Assembly (NCBI GenBank): GCA_029379385.1
Contig: CM055613.1
Coordinates: 23,037,652-23,101,651 of the forward strand
Source: Quillaja saponaria
Taxonomy: Eukaryota; Streptophyta; Magnoliopsida; Fabales; Quillajaceae
Reading direction: 5' to 3'
DNA length: 64,000 bases
Below, one piece after another: positions 12,142 to 24,500 of the stretch. The translations under genes were made by a program, and so were the position numbers. The notes below the pieces were generated by a model, which saw nothing but the letters and a program-made list of their open reading frames with translations, ran no database searches and was not told the DNA's origin. How positions within the stretch are numbered: the first letter of the stretch is position 1; each line of letters begins with the position of its first letter.

Positions 12142-12901
12142 TGGTAAGGAGCAGTAAGATTTAAGATGGACAAAAGAATGGAAAGTGATCGAGTGAAGGT
12201 ATTATTGTTGAAATAGTCCTGTTCGAGATGGACAAATCTCTAGTACAAATAAGAATTTCAAATAACTTTTAAATGATGATAAATGTAAATAACCTAGGTC
12301 TATTTATAATAAAAATTCCTAGGTTTATTTGGGAAACAATAAAATAGAAAGCCTGAGATTGTGAAGTGATAAGGAGAATGTTGGAACTTATCACCACTCT
12401 TTCAAATCACACCACTCTTTCAAATCACTCATTCAACAGCTAGTTAGTTTCCACCTCCCTATTCTTGTGCTAATTGTATCGAATAATCAGCAAGACCAAA
12501 TAAAGATAAGAATTGGTCAGCAACTAACTCATCTTCTCTATCATGTGCAAGTTGCTGTTTGCGTCTTCTGGCATAAACCCGTAAAGGTCGTGGGTTTGTA
12601 TCAGATTATGTAACATGTTGCTTGTCACCATCTTTTTTGAGTGTTCAAAAGTTCCCAATTGTAAGGTATGTGCCTCTTTGACGAGCTGCCGAATATGAGA
12701 TATCTGTGCTCTGTTTGTGTATATTTCATACAATCATGTATTTTTTAGTTGCTGCTGCAATTTTAGATGGGTAGTCTTTTTGCAGTCATCTCTGTTTTCA
12801 TTGGAAAGTTTTTTTACAGCCACTAACAAAGATTAAATAATGTCAACAACTTAGATTAAAAATATGTTTTTTGATGTTCAGAGTTTGTAGTTGATCTGCT
12901 G
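12142..12901 (-). repeat. 5' LTR of the minus-strand chromovirus
   Basis: It matches 6935-7676. It is longer partly because ACCACTCTTTCAAATCAC is duplicated in tandem near 12393-12428. It carries the same stop-free 69-codon minus-strand frame at 12524-12733. Confidence 0.85.
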
Positions 12902-14703
12902 CTCTTTTTAGCATCTTGTTGGTAATTCTATTATGAGATATGATTTATTCATTAATTTTTCTAAATAAAAAACAGTTGTATCTTCGAATTTGTCAAATAA
13001 AATAGCTAAAATATTTTGTTTTCCAAGTTTGTCAAATGAATGACTAAAATCAATTTCTTATCATCAAATTGTCATGTTAATTTCATTTTTTCATTCTTTT
13101 ATGAATGTTTTAACATACTATAATTCTAAATTTGTCCTTACCAGCATCATATTATACCATGAGGTGGCTGTCATAGTGTTTATTGTTTCTGTTTGCATGA
13201 TAATATTGTAACAAGCAATTTGCTGCTGTAACCTTTTTTGGCTGATTAGATGATATTAAATTTTGAATAGTAAATTTATTTGATATAGCAAGTGCAATAC
13301 AAGTGGTGATTTAACTTCAAATTTTGAGACGTGTGATAAGCCCAAAAATTTCTTGTAATACAAATGTTGGATTCAGCATTGCAGATATCCAAATCAGTAT
13401 CTCGGCATGTATTCCAACAGCTCTGAACCGTAACACCAGCTACTCAACATGTATTTCTGGGGAATCTGTGGCTAATTAGCTAGTACTAATATTAATTTTA
13501 GATTGTTTCTTATGGAATTAAGTGCTCCCGAGCAGAAGAAACAGCTCCTGAGCCCATGACCACAGGGGGCGGGGTTGAGGGGAGGATAAACTCTGGACTA
13601 ACTTACTAGAATTGTTGCATAGATTGATGGAGCTAGTGGAATGATTTGTCTTTCTTTTTGGAATTATTATTGATGGCTTTTGTTTTCTAAGGTATAGCAG
13701 TATACAGCATTTAAGTCCTCCCAGCATTATCGAATAATGGGTTAAGACTTAAGGCTTGAAAAGTTGTTGTGCCATCTTCAATTCTGTAGCTGTTGGATAT
13801 TTTTGCCATTTATTTTCTTCGTGAATGCAGCTATTAGTATTAATATATCAGGATTCAGGTGGAAATGGAATTGAAGACCAACCCAGAAAGAGAGAGAAGA
13901 AAAAATATATATATATATATATATGGAAAGCTTCATTCGTATGGTGGATATGCATGAGGATGAGGTTCATGCCGGCGCCCTGCCCTGCCAACTAGTATAT
14001 AATTCTCGGGTTTTGTGGTTAGAATTGGGGTTGGGCCATGACCGCTGCACTCACATTCTTTCTTTACTTCAACCAAGCAAAGGAGGTAGTCTGTTCCTAT
14101 TTCCTAAATTCCCAAATCCAAAAGGCATGAATACATTATACATGCATGTTGTTGAGGCATGAGGGAGAACACCTGAATTAAACAGAAAAAATAAAATAAA
14201 AGGATGTATATGGGATTATAATTAAATTTATGTATTATTTTGATGTTTGAAGATGGTGTTAGTTTTTAAGTCGGTCATTTATTCATAATTATTTAATTTA
14301 TACATGAAATAAGAAGTGAATGTAACTTAATTAAAAATATCTAAACTAAAAAGTGAGATAATTTTGAAGAGTAGTCAAGTCAATAAGCAAGATTGAAGTT
14401 AATTATTTTCATTACCTTCCTTATTAATTAGAGAAAGAAGAAGGAATTCAAACAAACTGAAAAGGGGATTAAATTAAATAATCAAAAAGCATGTTAAGAT
14501 GTTAAGATGTTAAGAAAATTAAAAAATAATAATAATAAAAATAAAAATAAAAATAAAAAAAGAAGAAGAAGAAGGCAACAACATAAGTTAACAGTTATAC
14601 AACATGGAGTGTGGGAATGGGAAATGAGAAGCAAATAAAACAATAGTTAAGTAAAATTCATGGTTTTGGGAGAACTTGATTTGAAGCAAGATGTTATGTA
14701 TGA
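12902..14703. other. Intergenic sequence between chromovirus and LAX2-like gene
   Basis: No gene is supported. It is AT-rich, with (TA)n at about 13905-13924 and A-rich simple repeats at about 14521-14575. A plus-strand open frame at 13923-14162 has no recognisable similarity. The stretch just below 14704 is the 3' flank of the minus-strand LAX2-like gene. Confidence 0.5.
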
Positions 14704-14865
14704 TCACGTACTCCTTCTACCGTAGTGGAGCACCATGACATGATCTGGGGTTGAGGAGGAATCTGAAAGCAAAGTCACTGCGTCCTTCGGACTCCATATG
14801 TTATCCCTTACATGCTGCAACGTCAAGAAAGGTAAAAGTTGCTGTCCTCTACATGTTATCTCTAT
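14704..14865 (-). CDS. LAX2: Last coding exon of the LAX2-like gene
   Basis: After an acceptor TTAATGCAG (plus-strand CTGCATTAA at 14866-14874) the minus strand reads I-E-I-T-C-R-G-Q-Q-L-L-P-F-L-T-L-Q-H-V and continues to HYGRRST with TGA at 14706-14704. It follows exon 3 (ending LSLESESE) in phase 0. It supplies 53 residues that complete the RAWUL-like domain. Without it the protein would stop in the middle of a conserved block. Confidence 0.88.
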   Translation of the reverse strand: MEITCRGQQLLPFLTLQHVRDNIWSPKDAVTLLSDSSSTPDHVMVLHYGRRST

Positions 14866-17159
14866 CTGCATTAATTATATTATATAAATATTATTCATCA
14901 TCAAAATCCAATCATACATATATACAATTAATTATTGGACTAAAAAAAAAAAAAAAACAATACATGCATTGAGTTTATCTAAGATATAGATGGAATTATC
15001 TAATTTAAATAATTATTTTTCTTTATTTCATCCTCACTCAATATCCTTAAGCGACTTAGAAGATAAGAAAAACATGGTAATTGAATAATGAAGTCATGCT
15101 TTGTCACTGGCTTACGTCTTGGTGCATATATATATATATAAAAATAAAAATCTTGGTTACTTCTACTTTACCCATGAAATCTGAAATATCTTTTTGTCTT
15201 TTATATTTTTTCATCTTCAACTTAAGGACAAGACCAAATTATATATAATAATAATATTATAAGGTCAGCGGGCAGAGTCCCTACCCGGCTGTTCCCACGA
15301 TCAATTTCATCATCACGCGTCCGGGACCCATTCAGACTTGGGTCCCAAGCAAAAATCATGATTCCTTAGACTTTGTAATTAATATATGTACTCTATGAAT
15401 TGGTATTTACTAAATAAAATATAACGCAACAAATAGGTGGATCCAAAAAGCACGGCGAAGAATGGGAACGTGTATTTAAATATATATCAAAATATATTAT
15501 ATATTGTCCATGCATAGCATGATCATACAATTAATATATTTTTAAATATTGATATTCATACTAAGAAAATAAACCTACCTTCATATTTATAATTAGATTC
15601 TTAACTTAGTCCTAATTATAAATTTATTAATATATTTTGGCTTTTCATTGTTCTTATATATGTATGTCATTTTTAATTAAATGGATCAACACTTGGAATG
15701 ATTATGTTAATTGTTAATTAATTAGTCCTCATGCAGCATTGCTTTCATTGGACGTAAAATAAGTATATGTATATATATATATATATATATTAGTTAATGT
15801 TTTTTATGGTCATTATTAGTTAGCAGCATGTAGAATTGTCTTTTAGTGGTTGGTCGTGAAAGCGGTGTTGTTGGATGGATGGGTACTTTTCTTTTAATTA
15901 AATTCCATGAAAGTGCAGCATTTAGGTTTTAGATGGAGCTTTATCAAGCACAAATAAATTCAATGAAAATAGAAAAGAAAGAAAAAGACATAAAGTTAAT
16001 GGAGAAAAAGAGCATCTACAATAATACATATATATTGGGTGTCTTAAGCGTGACGAAAGGAGGAGATGAGACTCCATCAGAGGAGTTGGGGAGAGATAGA
16101 TAAGATTTAAGAATGCATGCAGAATATTTTGCAGATCATAGAGAATGACAATTATTTATAAATATATATATGTCTTTGTCTTATTGTATGATAATGATTG
16201 TCAAGTAAGAACCACATACATATTTATATCTACACAATCCAACTTCAACATGCAATCAGTATACATCCTAATTAAAGTCAATGAAGTTTTTTTTTTTAAC
16301 TAAAAGTCTAAAACTTACAAATTAAAAACTGAAGATGCAAACCTAGCTAGGCTTCCACCAACTAAGACAAAAGAAAAATATATTATGACTGCCTTAGACG
16401 GTTGTTTATACCATTTTTCTAATTTTATCTCTAAAGTCATGGAATGATCGAGTTTGTGAATTAATTTTGACTTACTAATTATCTTATCGAATTTTAATAT
16501 TTTCTATAAATTAATTTTTGGAGCATGCATGCACTAATTAACTAAATTGATTGATTCATGAAAGAAATCAATATATCCACATAATATGGTCACCCTAGAA
16601 ACTAATCTCAAAAGGATCATATCATATCACTACTCATTGGGTATTTAATCAGTTGCATGCTACGTGTGATAAAAAGGTGAGGTTGATTTGTCAATAATCA
16701 ATATATATATATATTTACATATAATCCGGATGTCTTGGAATAATTTCTAATAAATGATTACTGAATAATAATAATTAGCTAGCTAGTCATTATTCAAATA
16801 TATCACTTACATATCTAGCCTGTGATCTGTACAGCTAATTAATTAAGAAACCAATAGTCTAAGGTTGACCTATATCTAATAATATTACAAAGAAAATGAA
16901 TAACTAATATTCGTGTATGAGTGTATCGATCATGCATGCATCACCAAAAATTAAACTAATGGATCGACAATGTTGAGTGCGTCTCACATTCTAATAAACA
17001 ACTCTTATTTACTCTCATCAATAATGTCTATTAGTAAATATTGTTCAGATGTAAATTAATAAATATATACGTTATGTTGAAGAGAGCTAGTTGGCAGATA
17101 TTCCTACAATCATTTTTCAATGTTTTTTTGTGTCTGTTTATATTAAAGGGGGAGAATTA

Positions 17160-17199
<40 letters not shown>

Positions 17200-20100
17200 G
17201 TTTTAGGTAGCCATTTTATTAATTAGAGGATTATTTAAAATAATTAATTAGATACTATTAATCTTAATCTTATCTTCTTCATGGCATGAAGTGAGAAACA
17301 AAACAAGAAAGAAAGATCAAATGCATCCAAATAAAGGGTTGACCCAAGCACAACCTTAAATCTACATCCAAACACAATGGAATGTTGTCTATGTCACATA
17401 GAAACCTAACATGTTACACAATACCTTAAAAGATTATTTCATTGTGCCTAATGTAGAGACAACATGAGATATTTGCCAAAATTTGTATGCTTGACTGCAC
17501 AATAACTCAACTTCTTCGATGCATTAATTGTTGATTTTAACATCTCATTGCATGTATAATTCTTTTTCTTTCTTTCTTTCCATGCACCAGTCGATCTGGA
17601 AAAAAAAAAACATTTGTTGTACATATGCATGCAAGAATAGTTAAAATCGTTTTAACCCCTAAAATATTTTATGCTTAATTTTTTAGCACAAGAAATTTTT
17701 TGAATTGCTTCCAAAAAATTAATTAAAAACATTAAATGAATGTACTTATCATATTTTTCATGAGAGTAAAATGTAATCGCGATTGACATGTCTATGTAAG
17801 TTTTCATTTTATAATCTGATCACATACTTACTTATTTTCAATAACTTTAAAAAAAAAAAATTATTTATAAACATCTCTTTCATGTATTTTATTTAGATAA
17901 ATTATGAATTAGGACATTAAAAGCCACTATAAAATAGTTGTAGAAAAATTAAGAGTCGATGTCTTAAAATTTATTACAATTATAATACAAATTAATATTA
18001 GGTAATATAGAAACATTTGAGACCTTTTTTTTTTTTTCCTTATGCCAATAATTTTTGTGGGGGAGACTTCAAAATTCATAAGCACTTAATTACTAGGAAA
18101 AGTGATACTACTATAGATCAACATTTATCCAAAAACTTAGAACTTTTTTGGTATATCAGAAAGGAACAGATGTGCAGACATCTAAAACTCAAAAATGGCA
18201 CTTTTAAATTTTGAAAATGAGTTATTTAACTCAATCTAAAGAAAGATTTATTTAAATATTGAAAATTGAGATCTTTGGTGAAAATTAAGTTAGCACTAGT
18301 ATGCTTATGCTCAGTTTCCAATATAGTGTTTGAAGAAGTAAACCCCCAATAAGGGCGTCCACTTTGGGTATAAATAAGGATTTCTAGTTTGTTACTTAGA
18401 ACATACATTTGTTTTACTTTTACTACAGAAAGTTTGTTTCAGATATATAGCACAATGAATTAATTATTATTCAAGATACAGTGGTACTTTAGGTGAAGTG
18501 TGCATCAAGTATTAATTATAAAGCTCTAAGACATGCATGCACACATCCCCCTCTAGACTCTAGCAATTATATCAGTTCACAAAAACATTACTACATAGTA
18601 AATTAAATTCTTTTACAAATTAATTTAATATATATGTTTAAGTCTTTAAGGTGATATGCTTATTTTCCAGATATAAAAGGTTTCAAGTTGAAATTAATTT
18701 TCTGCAGTGTCTTTTATCTTTTATTTGTTATAAATTTGTGATTTTAGCAGCAGGCTGGGATCAGTAGTGTGGGGCATTAGCCAATTTAAGGAGGTTTTCT
18801 CTGGAATGTCTTTTACTCCAAGGTCTCAACCTGCTAGCTAGCAATTTGTTATACAGAGAGTAGGAGATGTTACTTTCATATGTATAAGTGGTAGGGCAAA
18901 GAGAATAATCAAAATTCAAAAACTACTTGAGCAATATACACTAAATGCTTTGTATTTTATAATTGAGTTTTCTAAATAATGTAAATAGAAAGTTTATAAT
19001 ATTTATTATAATAGTTGACATGATTTCAAAAATATTTAACTTTTGTTTTATTGTTTCAAAAATCATATTTATTGCATATGTTTTATACTTTAGAATTATA
19101 AACAAATTTTATTAGTTTAGAGGGATACACTGGCATAGTTTTCAGAGTCATATATATATATATAAAAGTTCGATAATTATTAATTTGAAATTAACTGACA
19201 CCTTAAATCAAAGACAAATTAAGCTTAATGACATATAATTAACTACACACAGATTAAAACTGTTAGGAATTAGACAAACACACACTCAAGTTTGTTTCAT
19301 AGGACATGTTTTGCAACTCAATATTAATACAAAATGGAATATGGCTACCTAGAAATGTACTTCTTACCTAAATATATACCATTAATTTTATAGGAAGAAA
19401 CAAACAAGTAGTCATCGCTGGCTTTATCATAAATCTAGTTTAGTTCTGCTGTTTCTTTCAATGTTTCTATCACCAACCAAGTTCAAATGTTCAATTCCCA
19501 TATTTAGTTATATTTATAAATAAATGAGCTAGGAAAAGAAAAGAAAAGATGAATAATCAGTCTTCTAATTATCTTGAAGAGAAGCAGCACTAAGTTTGAA
19601 GATCAAAGAAGCAAAGTAAACAAAGAATCCATGATAGGAATTAGTACATACCTCGGATTCGCTTTCCAAACTTAACTTGTCAACCAAGTACTTCATTAAC
19701 AATCGAATTGTCATTCTTCCATCCCTGATAGTTTAATTTGAAAATAATGACCCAACAAATTTATTAGCCTAAAACACTTCAATTTCATAAATTTTGTTTT
19801 TAAAAGAGAAACAATAAACCATAGTTGAATCTCAAATTAATCAAGAGGATAAAATTAAGCATATAATTACTTGATTCGCAGGTAGCTCTTAGTTATCTGA
19901 GACAGGTATGGTTCTTTAGGTCTGCATGCATTGAGAAACCAAGTGATGATGAATGTTAGAAAAGAAAAATGTGGAATACTTTAATTAAAATCTATCAAAT
20001 AAACACTATTAATCCATGTTAAAATCGATATAAATATCGCTCCAAATTTAACTAGAATAAATGATTAATATGAGGATGAATCAAATGTTGCAGTACTTAC

Positions 20101-21251
20101 TGATTCGGTGATGCCTGTAGAGTGAACCATATTCCGGAATGAGGTCTCCTGGGAGGATCAATGACTCTAACATATTGATCTGAGCTGCTGCTGGGACCGG
20201 TAGCATGATCAATTAATCCAGCGGCGCCTCCGTGAAATTGGAAGGGTTTAATTCCCAAAAAGGATCCAACTCCAAGATGAGGAGTAGTATGTGGCGGAGG
20301 AGGCCGCAGAGAAGATGAAGATGAAGAAGAAGAAGAAGGCATCCACCCCATTCCCATTCCCATAGCCATAGTGTTGGGCATAGGCCTAAATGAAGCCCAG
20401 TTAATCTCTTGGGAATGATGATAATATGGAATATTATTGCCTGAACCACTTCCCTGAACCGAAACGTTTTGAAAAAACAAGGACGATGTACTTGTATTAG
20501 TAGTAGAGGTGTAACTGATGGATGGTCCTGGTGCCTGATGAAACATGGGAACCAAGGTCGTCCTCCCTGATAATTCTGGTGCTGAATATTGAGCAGCCCC
20601 AGTTGCAGTGCTACTACTAGGTAATAATTCCAGCTCTGCAAATCGTGAGCCTCGGCCCCCAAGATTAAGATTATTTGGATCCAAGTCTGAATTATAATCA
20701 TCATCAAGCTTGTTATAAATGTTACAGTGGGACGCGGTGACGGCCAGCTGTGCTGCTGTATTACTTTGACAGCCTATACTCAGTTGGAGCCAGCTGGTTT
20801 CATCCCCCGACCCCGGCCCTAGCCCTGGCCCTGGTCCTGGTCTGTTGACGTCTTGTTGGTCATCGGCATGACGATGAGAAATGTTCATAATATTGTTGAT
20901 ATTCTTGAAGCTGGATGATCCAGCAGGTTCGTTGAGACTAGTATTGGTGTTGCAGGTTCTTGATTCGTCCTCCTGATGATCAGCCATTTGATCATCGGCC
21001 AGCACTAGATGATTTGATCCTATAATATAATCTCCTAAGCAAGAATAATTACTACTTGTATTGGAATGATCGTAACAATTTTTATAATAATCATACCCTT
21101 GTTGTCTTCCACCACCCGAATTAATCTCATCAGTTGTGTAATAACCGCCAATACAATCACCACCATAACCGCCGCCGTGAAGACGATGATGAGTTGTGCT
21201 AGTTTGCTGTTGTGATTTCTGCTTCGAGAGGTTTTGAGCAGCGGGAACCAT
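14704..21251 (-). CDS. LAX2: LAX PANICLE 2-like nuclear protein, four exons, 478 aa
   Basis: Joined exons on the minus strand are 21251-20101, 19921-19871, 19724-19652 and 14865-14704. Each junction has GT/AG ends and the frame is kept (1437 nt). Residues 1-360 are low-complexity, with His/Gly/Asn/Ser-rich tracts and a Ser run. The conserved C-terminal part begins near residue 361 (RVIDPPRRPHSGIWFTLQ), continues EPYLSQITKSYLRIK, then DGRMTIRLLMKYLVDKL, and ends EITCRGQQLLPFLTLQHVRD...HVMVLHYGRRST. This matches my recollection of the plant LAX PANICLE 2 family (rice LAX2, maize barren stalk2). The last part resembles the ubiquitin-like RAWUL fold. In grasses the family acts in the nucleus in axillary meristem formation. 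The same role in this eudicot is inference. Splice sites and length look intact. The last intron is 4786 bp. Confidence 0.87.
14866..19651 (-). other. Large last intron of the LAX2-like gene
   Basis: This intron of 4786 bp has donor GAG|GTATGTAC and acceptor TTAATGCAG. It is AT-rich, with several (TA)n tracts (15124-15140, 15767-15790, 17165-17190). A GC-richer island at about 15262-15350 holds a hairpin with stem GGGACCCA/TGGGTCCC. No transposon ends or other gene were recognised in it. Confidence 0.75.
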
Positions 21252-21563
21252 GGTCTAACACTTACACACCCACCGCAATCCCAACAGCCCGTTTGAATGA
21301 TTGAGGTTGAGTTGGAACTTGATGATCATGACAAATATCTCAGCGCAAGCCATGGAATTGTATTTTTAATATTGGGTGATTAATATATAGCAAGTGGAGA
21401 TAGGAAGTGGAATTCTCTGAATCTGAATCGAATTTGCTGGGAATTAGATGGTGAGGGATCTGTGATGGGTACTACTGCCATATACTATATTCTTTTCTAA
21501 GCTTCATGGGCGTGGTGGTGGAATTGGGATCAAGAAGAAGGAAAAGGCCTGAGACAGCCATTA

Positions 21564-21574
21564 ATTATATAAAA
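21564..21574 (-). promoter_or_regulatory. Possible TATA box of the LAX2-like gene
   Basis: The minus strand reads TTTATATAATT about 310 bases upstream of the ATG. That would give a 5' leader of roughly 280 nt. It was picked on motif and distance only; other AT-rich stretches nearby could serve. Confidence 0.3.
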
Positions 21575-24500
21575 CAACTGGCTTTTGATGTTTGCTGCTC
21601 GCTGCTCGCTGCTGGCTGTGCTGTTTCATCGATCAAATATAATTAATTTATCGATCATATAACATGACAGGAGCACAAGCACAACAAACAGAATAAAACC
21701 TTTGCAAATCTCACTTTACTTTCTTTCCTGTTAATTCTCTTTGTTTGGAAGCTTGTGCTTTTGTTTGTTTTGTTGTAGCCAACCTCTAATTTGTAGCAGC
21801 TACGAGATCAGAAATCAAATACTCCTCGCTGTGTACCTAGCTACCCAATACTTGCAGGACCGACCGAGAGACAGAGAGACAGAGACACAGAGACACAGAG
21901 AGAGATGGTGGTTCATCAGTTATATTATATAATATATATATATATAATAGATTATTTAATATTACTCTTATTAGTACTATTAATTAATTATTTTTATTAA
22001 GGAGGTCGAAGTCGAACTGTAATTGATGATTTTTTGACTTTACTAAGACGAAATATATATGTTACCTTTCCACCTGTTTTGTTTTTTTCAATGAGATGAG
22101 CAATTGAGGCCTTGAAGTGAGGTTGTTCCAACAATAAAAAGACCACCAAGGCGCCTTCTTTTTGCTGTATCACAAAAAACTCCTTTTTGGCCCTAATTCT
22201 TAATAGCCAAACAAGGAGCAGTTTAATTTCCTATTATTTATTGCAAAGAATAAAATTAAAATGGAAAATATTTTCATTTGGTACTATATATATATATATA
22301 TAAAAGTTCATATGCGTTGCGCGTGAGTAATATTTATATGATTTTTAAATTATATATGATTTTGTAAAAATTGATAAAAATGTTAAAGTAAGTATATAAT
22401 AAAAATTTAATATAATATGAAAATTTTGTAACTTGGTCTTAAAAAATAATCTGTTTAACTATTCATATATTTTTAATATTTTACTTATACTTTTGCATGT
22501 TTAATAACAAAGACAATAATCATAGTAATGATACTTATCAAGATTCTAATTAATGCTTTCTTTCTAATGAATGATGATAAAAAAAAAAAAATTACCTCCA
22601 AAGTCATTAGATTTAAACTTTAAAGTTAATTCAATTTAATTTTTATTATAAACTTATTAACATAAAATAAAAATATTAACTACCCTATAACCATTAAAAC
22701 TCTTGTTAAATTCAATACCAACATAGATCCTCCTTAATTAATATTTAAAAAATAATTACTTTATATCATAAATAATTTAAATCTATTTTGTCAAACATTG
22801 ATATTATTAAGACTTAATGCATTAAATTTACTATTATAAACAAATTACATTTCATTGCAATCAATAATTATAAATAGTTTTTTTTTTTTTAAAAACAAAA
22901 ACTGGTCCCCAAATATTACTTTAAATTTAAAAGTCACATGCTTTTTTCCTTAAAACAACTAATTTATATTAAATAACTTCTCCTAAATATTAAATTTATA
23001 AATATTATGCTACTTTCTTGTTTTATAAACCGGATAAATAAGAATATTTTATAACAAACATGTATGTAGGTATATATATGTATATGTATATATAGATAGA
23101 TAGATAGGAATTGAATTGTCAATAACTTTTGCTATTTTAATTTAGTTGTATGTGGAAGGGAATAAAAGTGGCAGGGCATGATGACCTTACCTGTCAAGAA
23201 TAGCATAAGATGATAAAAATAATATAAAAACGGGAAACATCAGACTTAGTGTAATGTTTGTTAATTAATAATAATAGAGTAATTATAAAGAAATAAATAC
23301 AGGTAGGGAATAGGAATGGAGTTCCGACTTCCGAGAGCCGAAACACAGCGACGTGAGTTTTTATTGTAAATAAGACATTCGTTTCGTTTGCAAAACCCAT
23401 GTGCCACCCACCCATGACGCAATACGTAGGGTAATTAACTATGGGGTTTGAACTTGGAGACGGTGTTTTAGGAGAGATAATACCACTACATTTACATGTA
23501 TTATAGGGTCTGAATTCTAGTGAACAAAAATATTTTTCTAATTAATTTAAGAGTCAATTGTATTTTCTCCTTTGAACTATTGTCCTACTTTTCTATTAAA
23601 TTGAACAGGGTACATCCATATTCTTAATCATAACTTGTAAATAATCCAATTCGTTAAAATAACTATAAATTTTAATATTTTTTTAATAAATAAGTAAAAA
23701 TTACAATTAAAAAAACACAACTAACCTTTTAGTTTGAGGTGAGCAGTATTTCTCTTCACCTTTAGTTCGGACTCTTGAGGATTCAATTTCTGCAACCCAT
23801 TGTCAGATGGAATATCTGGTTGTTATTGAAATTCAAAGTTCTCCCTAGAAACATTCAGTCATAATTTATTCTTACTATATCACTTGCCTATGAATATGAT
23901 TTTACTCATCTTTGTAATATAGGAATTCATGTTTAATGGTGTCTTTTCAATTGTAATTTTTTTTTCATTTATTAAAAAAAAGAAAGTTAAAGTTATTAGT
24001 GTTTTAACATATTGGATTATTTACAAGTTGTGATTAAAAGTATGGGTGTAATGTGTTCAATTTAATTAAAAAGAAAAAGAAAAAGGGAAGACATTTTTAC
24101 TCATATAGCACTTTATGGGAGAAACTTACATAGGAACAGTTATTGAAAAAGATATGACTATTCTAGACATTACTAAAAATGATGCATTGGATCGAGGTCA
24201 ATGAAAAAAAATTATTCATATAACTGACCCCAACCAGTTTGAGATTTAAGGCTTAATTGAGTTGTGAGTTGCGTATAGTACTTTAAGGGAGAAAGTGCAA
24301 TTGACCATTAATCTAACAATTGATTATCATTAATAATATATGTAATTTATTGTGCTATTGACACATCAAAATAGTTATCATGACAACAAAAACTAGGAGA
24401 GTTAATTGATTTAGTTTAATGCAGATGGCAGAGAATAAATATTGAGTTTAACATTAATTAATGAAAAACAAGTAAAAAGAGTGAATATAAATAAAAGTAC

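Larger units (their letters stand above)
6935..12901 (-). mobile_element. Ty3/gypsy chromovirus LTR retrotransposon, nearly full length, decayed
   Basis: Two direct repeats (6935-7676 and 12142-12901) flank an internal region read on the minus strand in the order gag, protease, reverse transcriptase, RNase H, integrase, chromodomain-like tail. A primer-binding site complementary to the initiator Met tRNA end lies just inside the right (5') LTR. Comparing the first about 235 bases of the two LTRs by eye gives about ten differences, all transitions. The insertion is therefore not new. I could not find a matching 5-bp target duplication. The 5' boundary of the LTR is uncertain because no TG is seen there. 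Several stop codons and two frameshifts make it non-autonomous. Confidence 0.9.

Noticed and set aside
13923..14162. Plus-strand open frame of 79 codons near a TA repeat
   Set aside because: No recognisable similarity, no splice or promoter context; likely chance.
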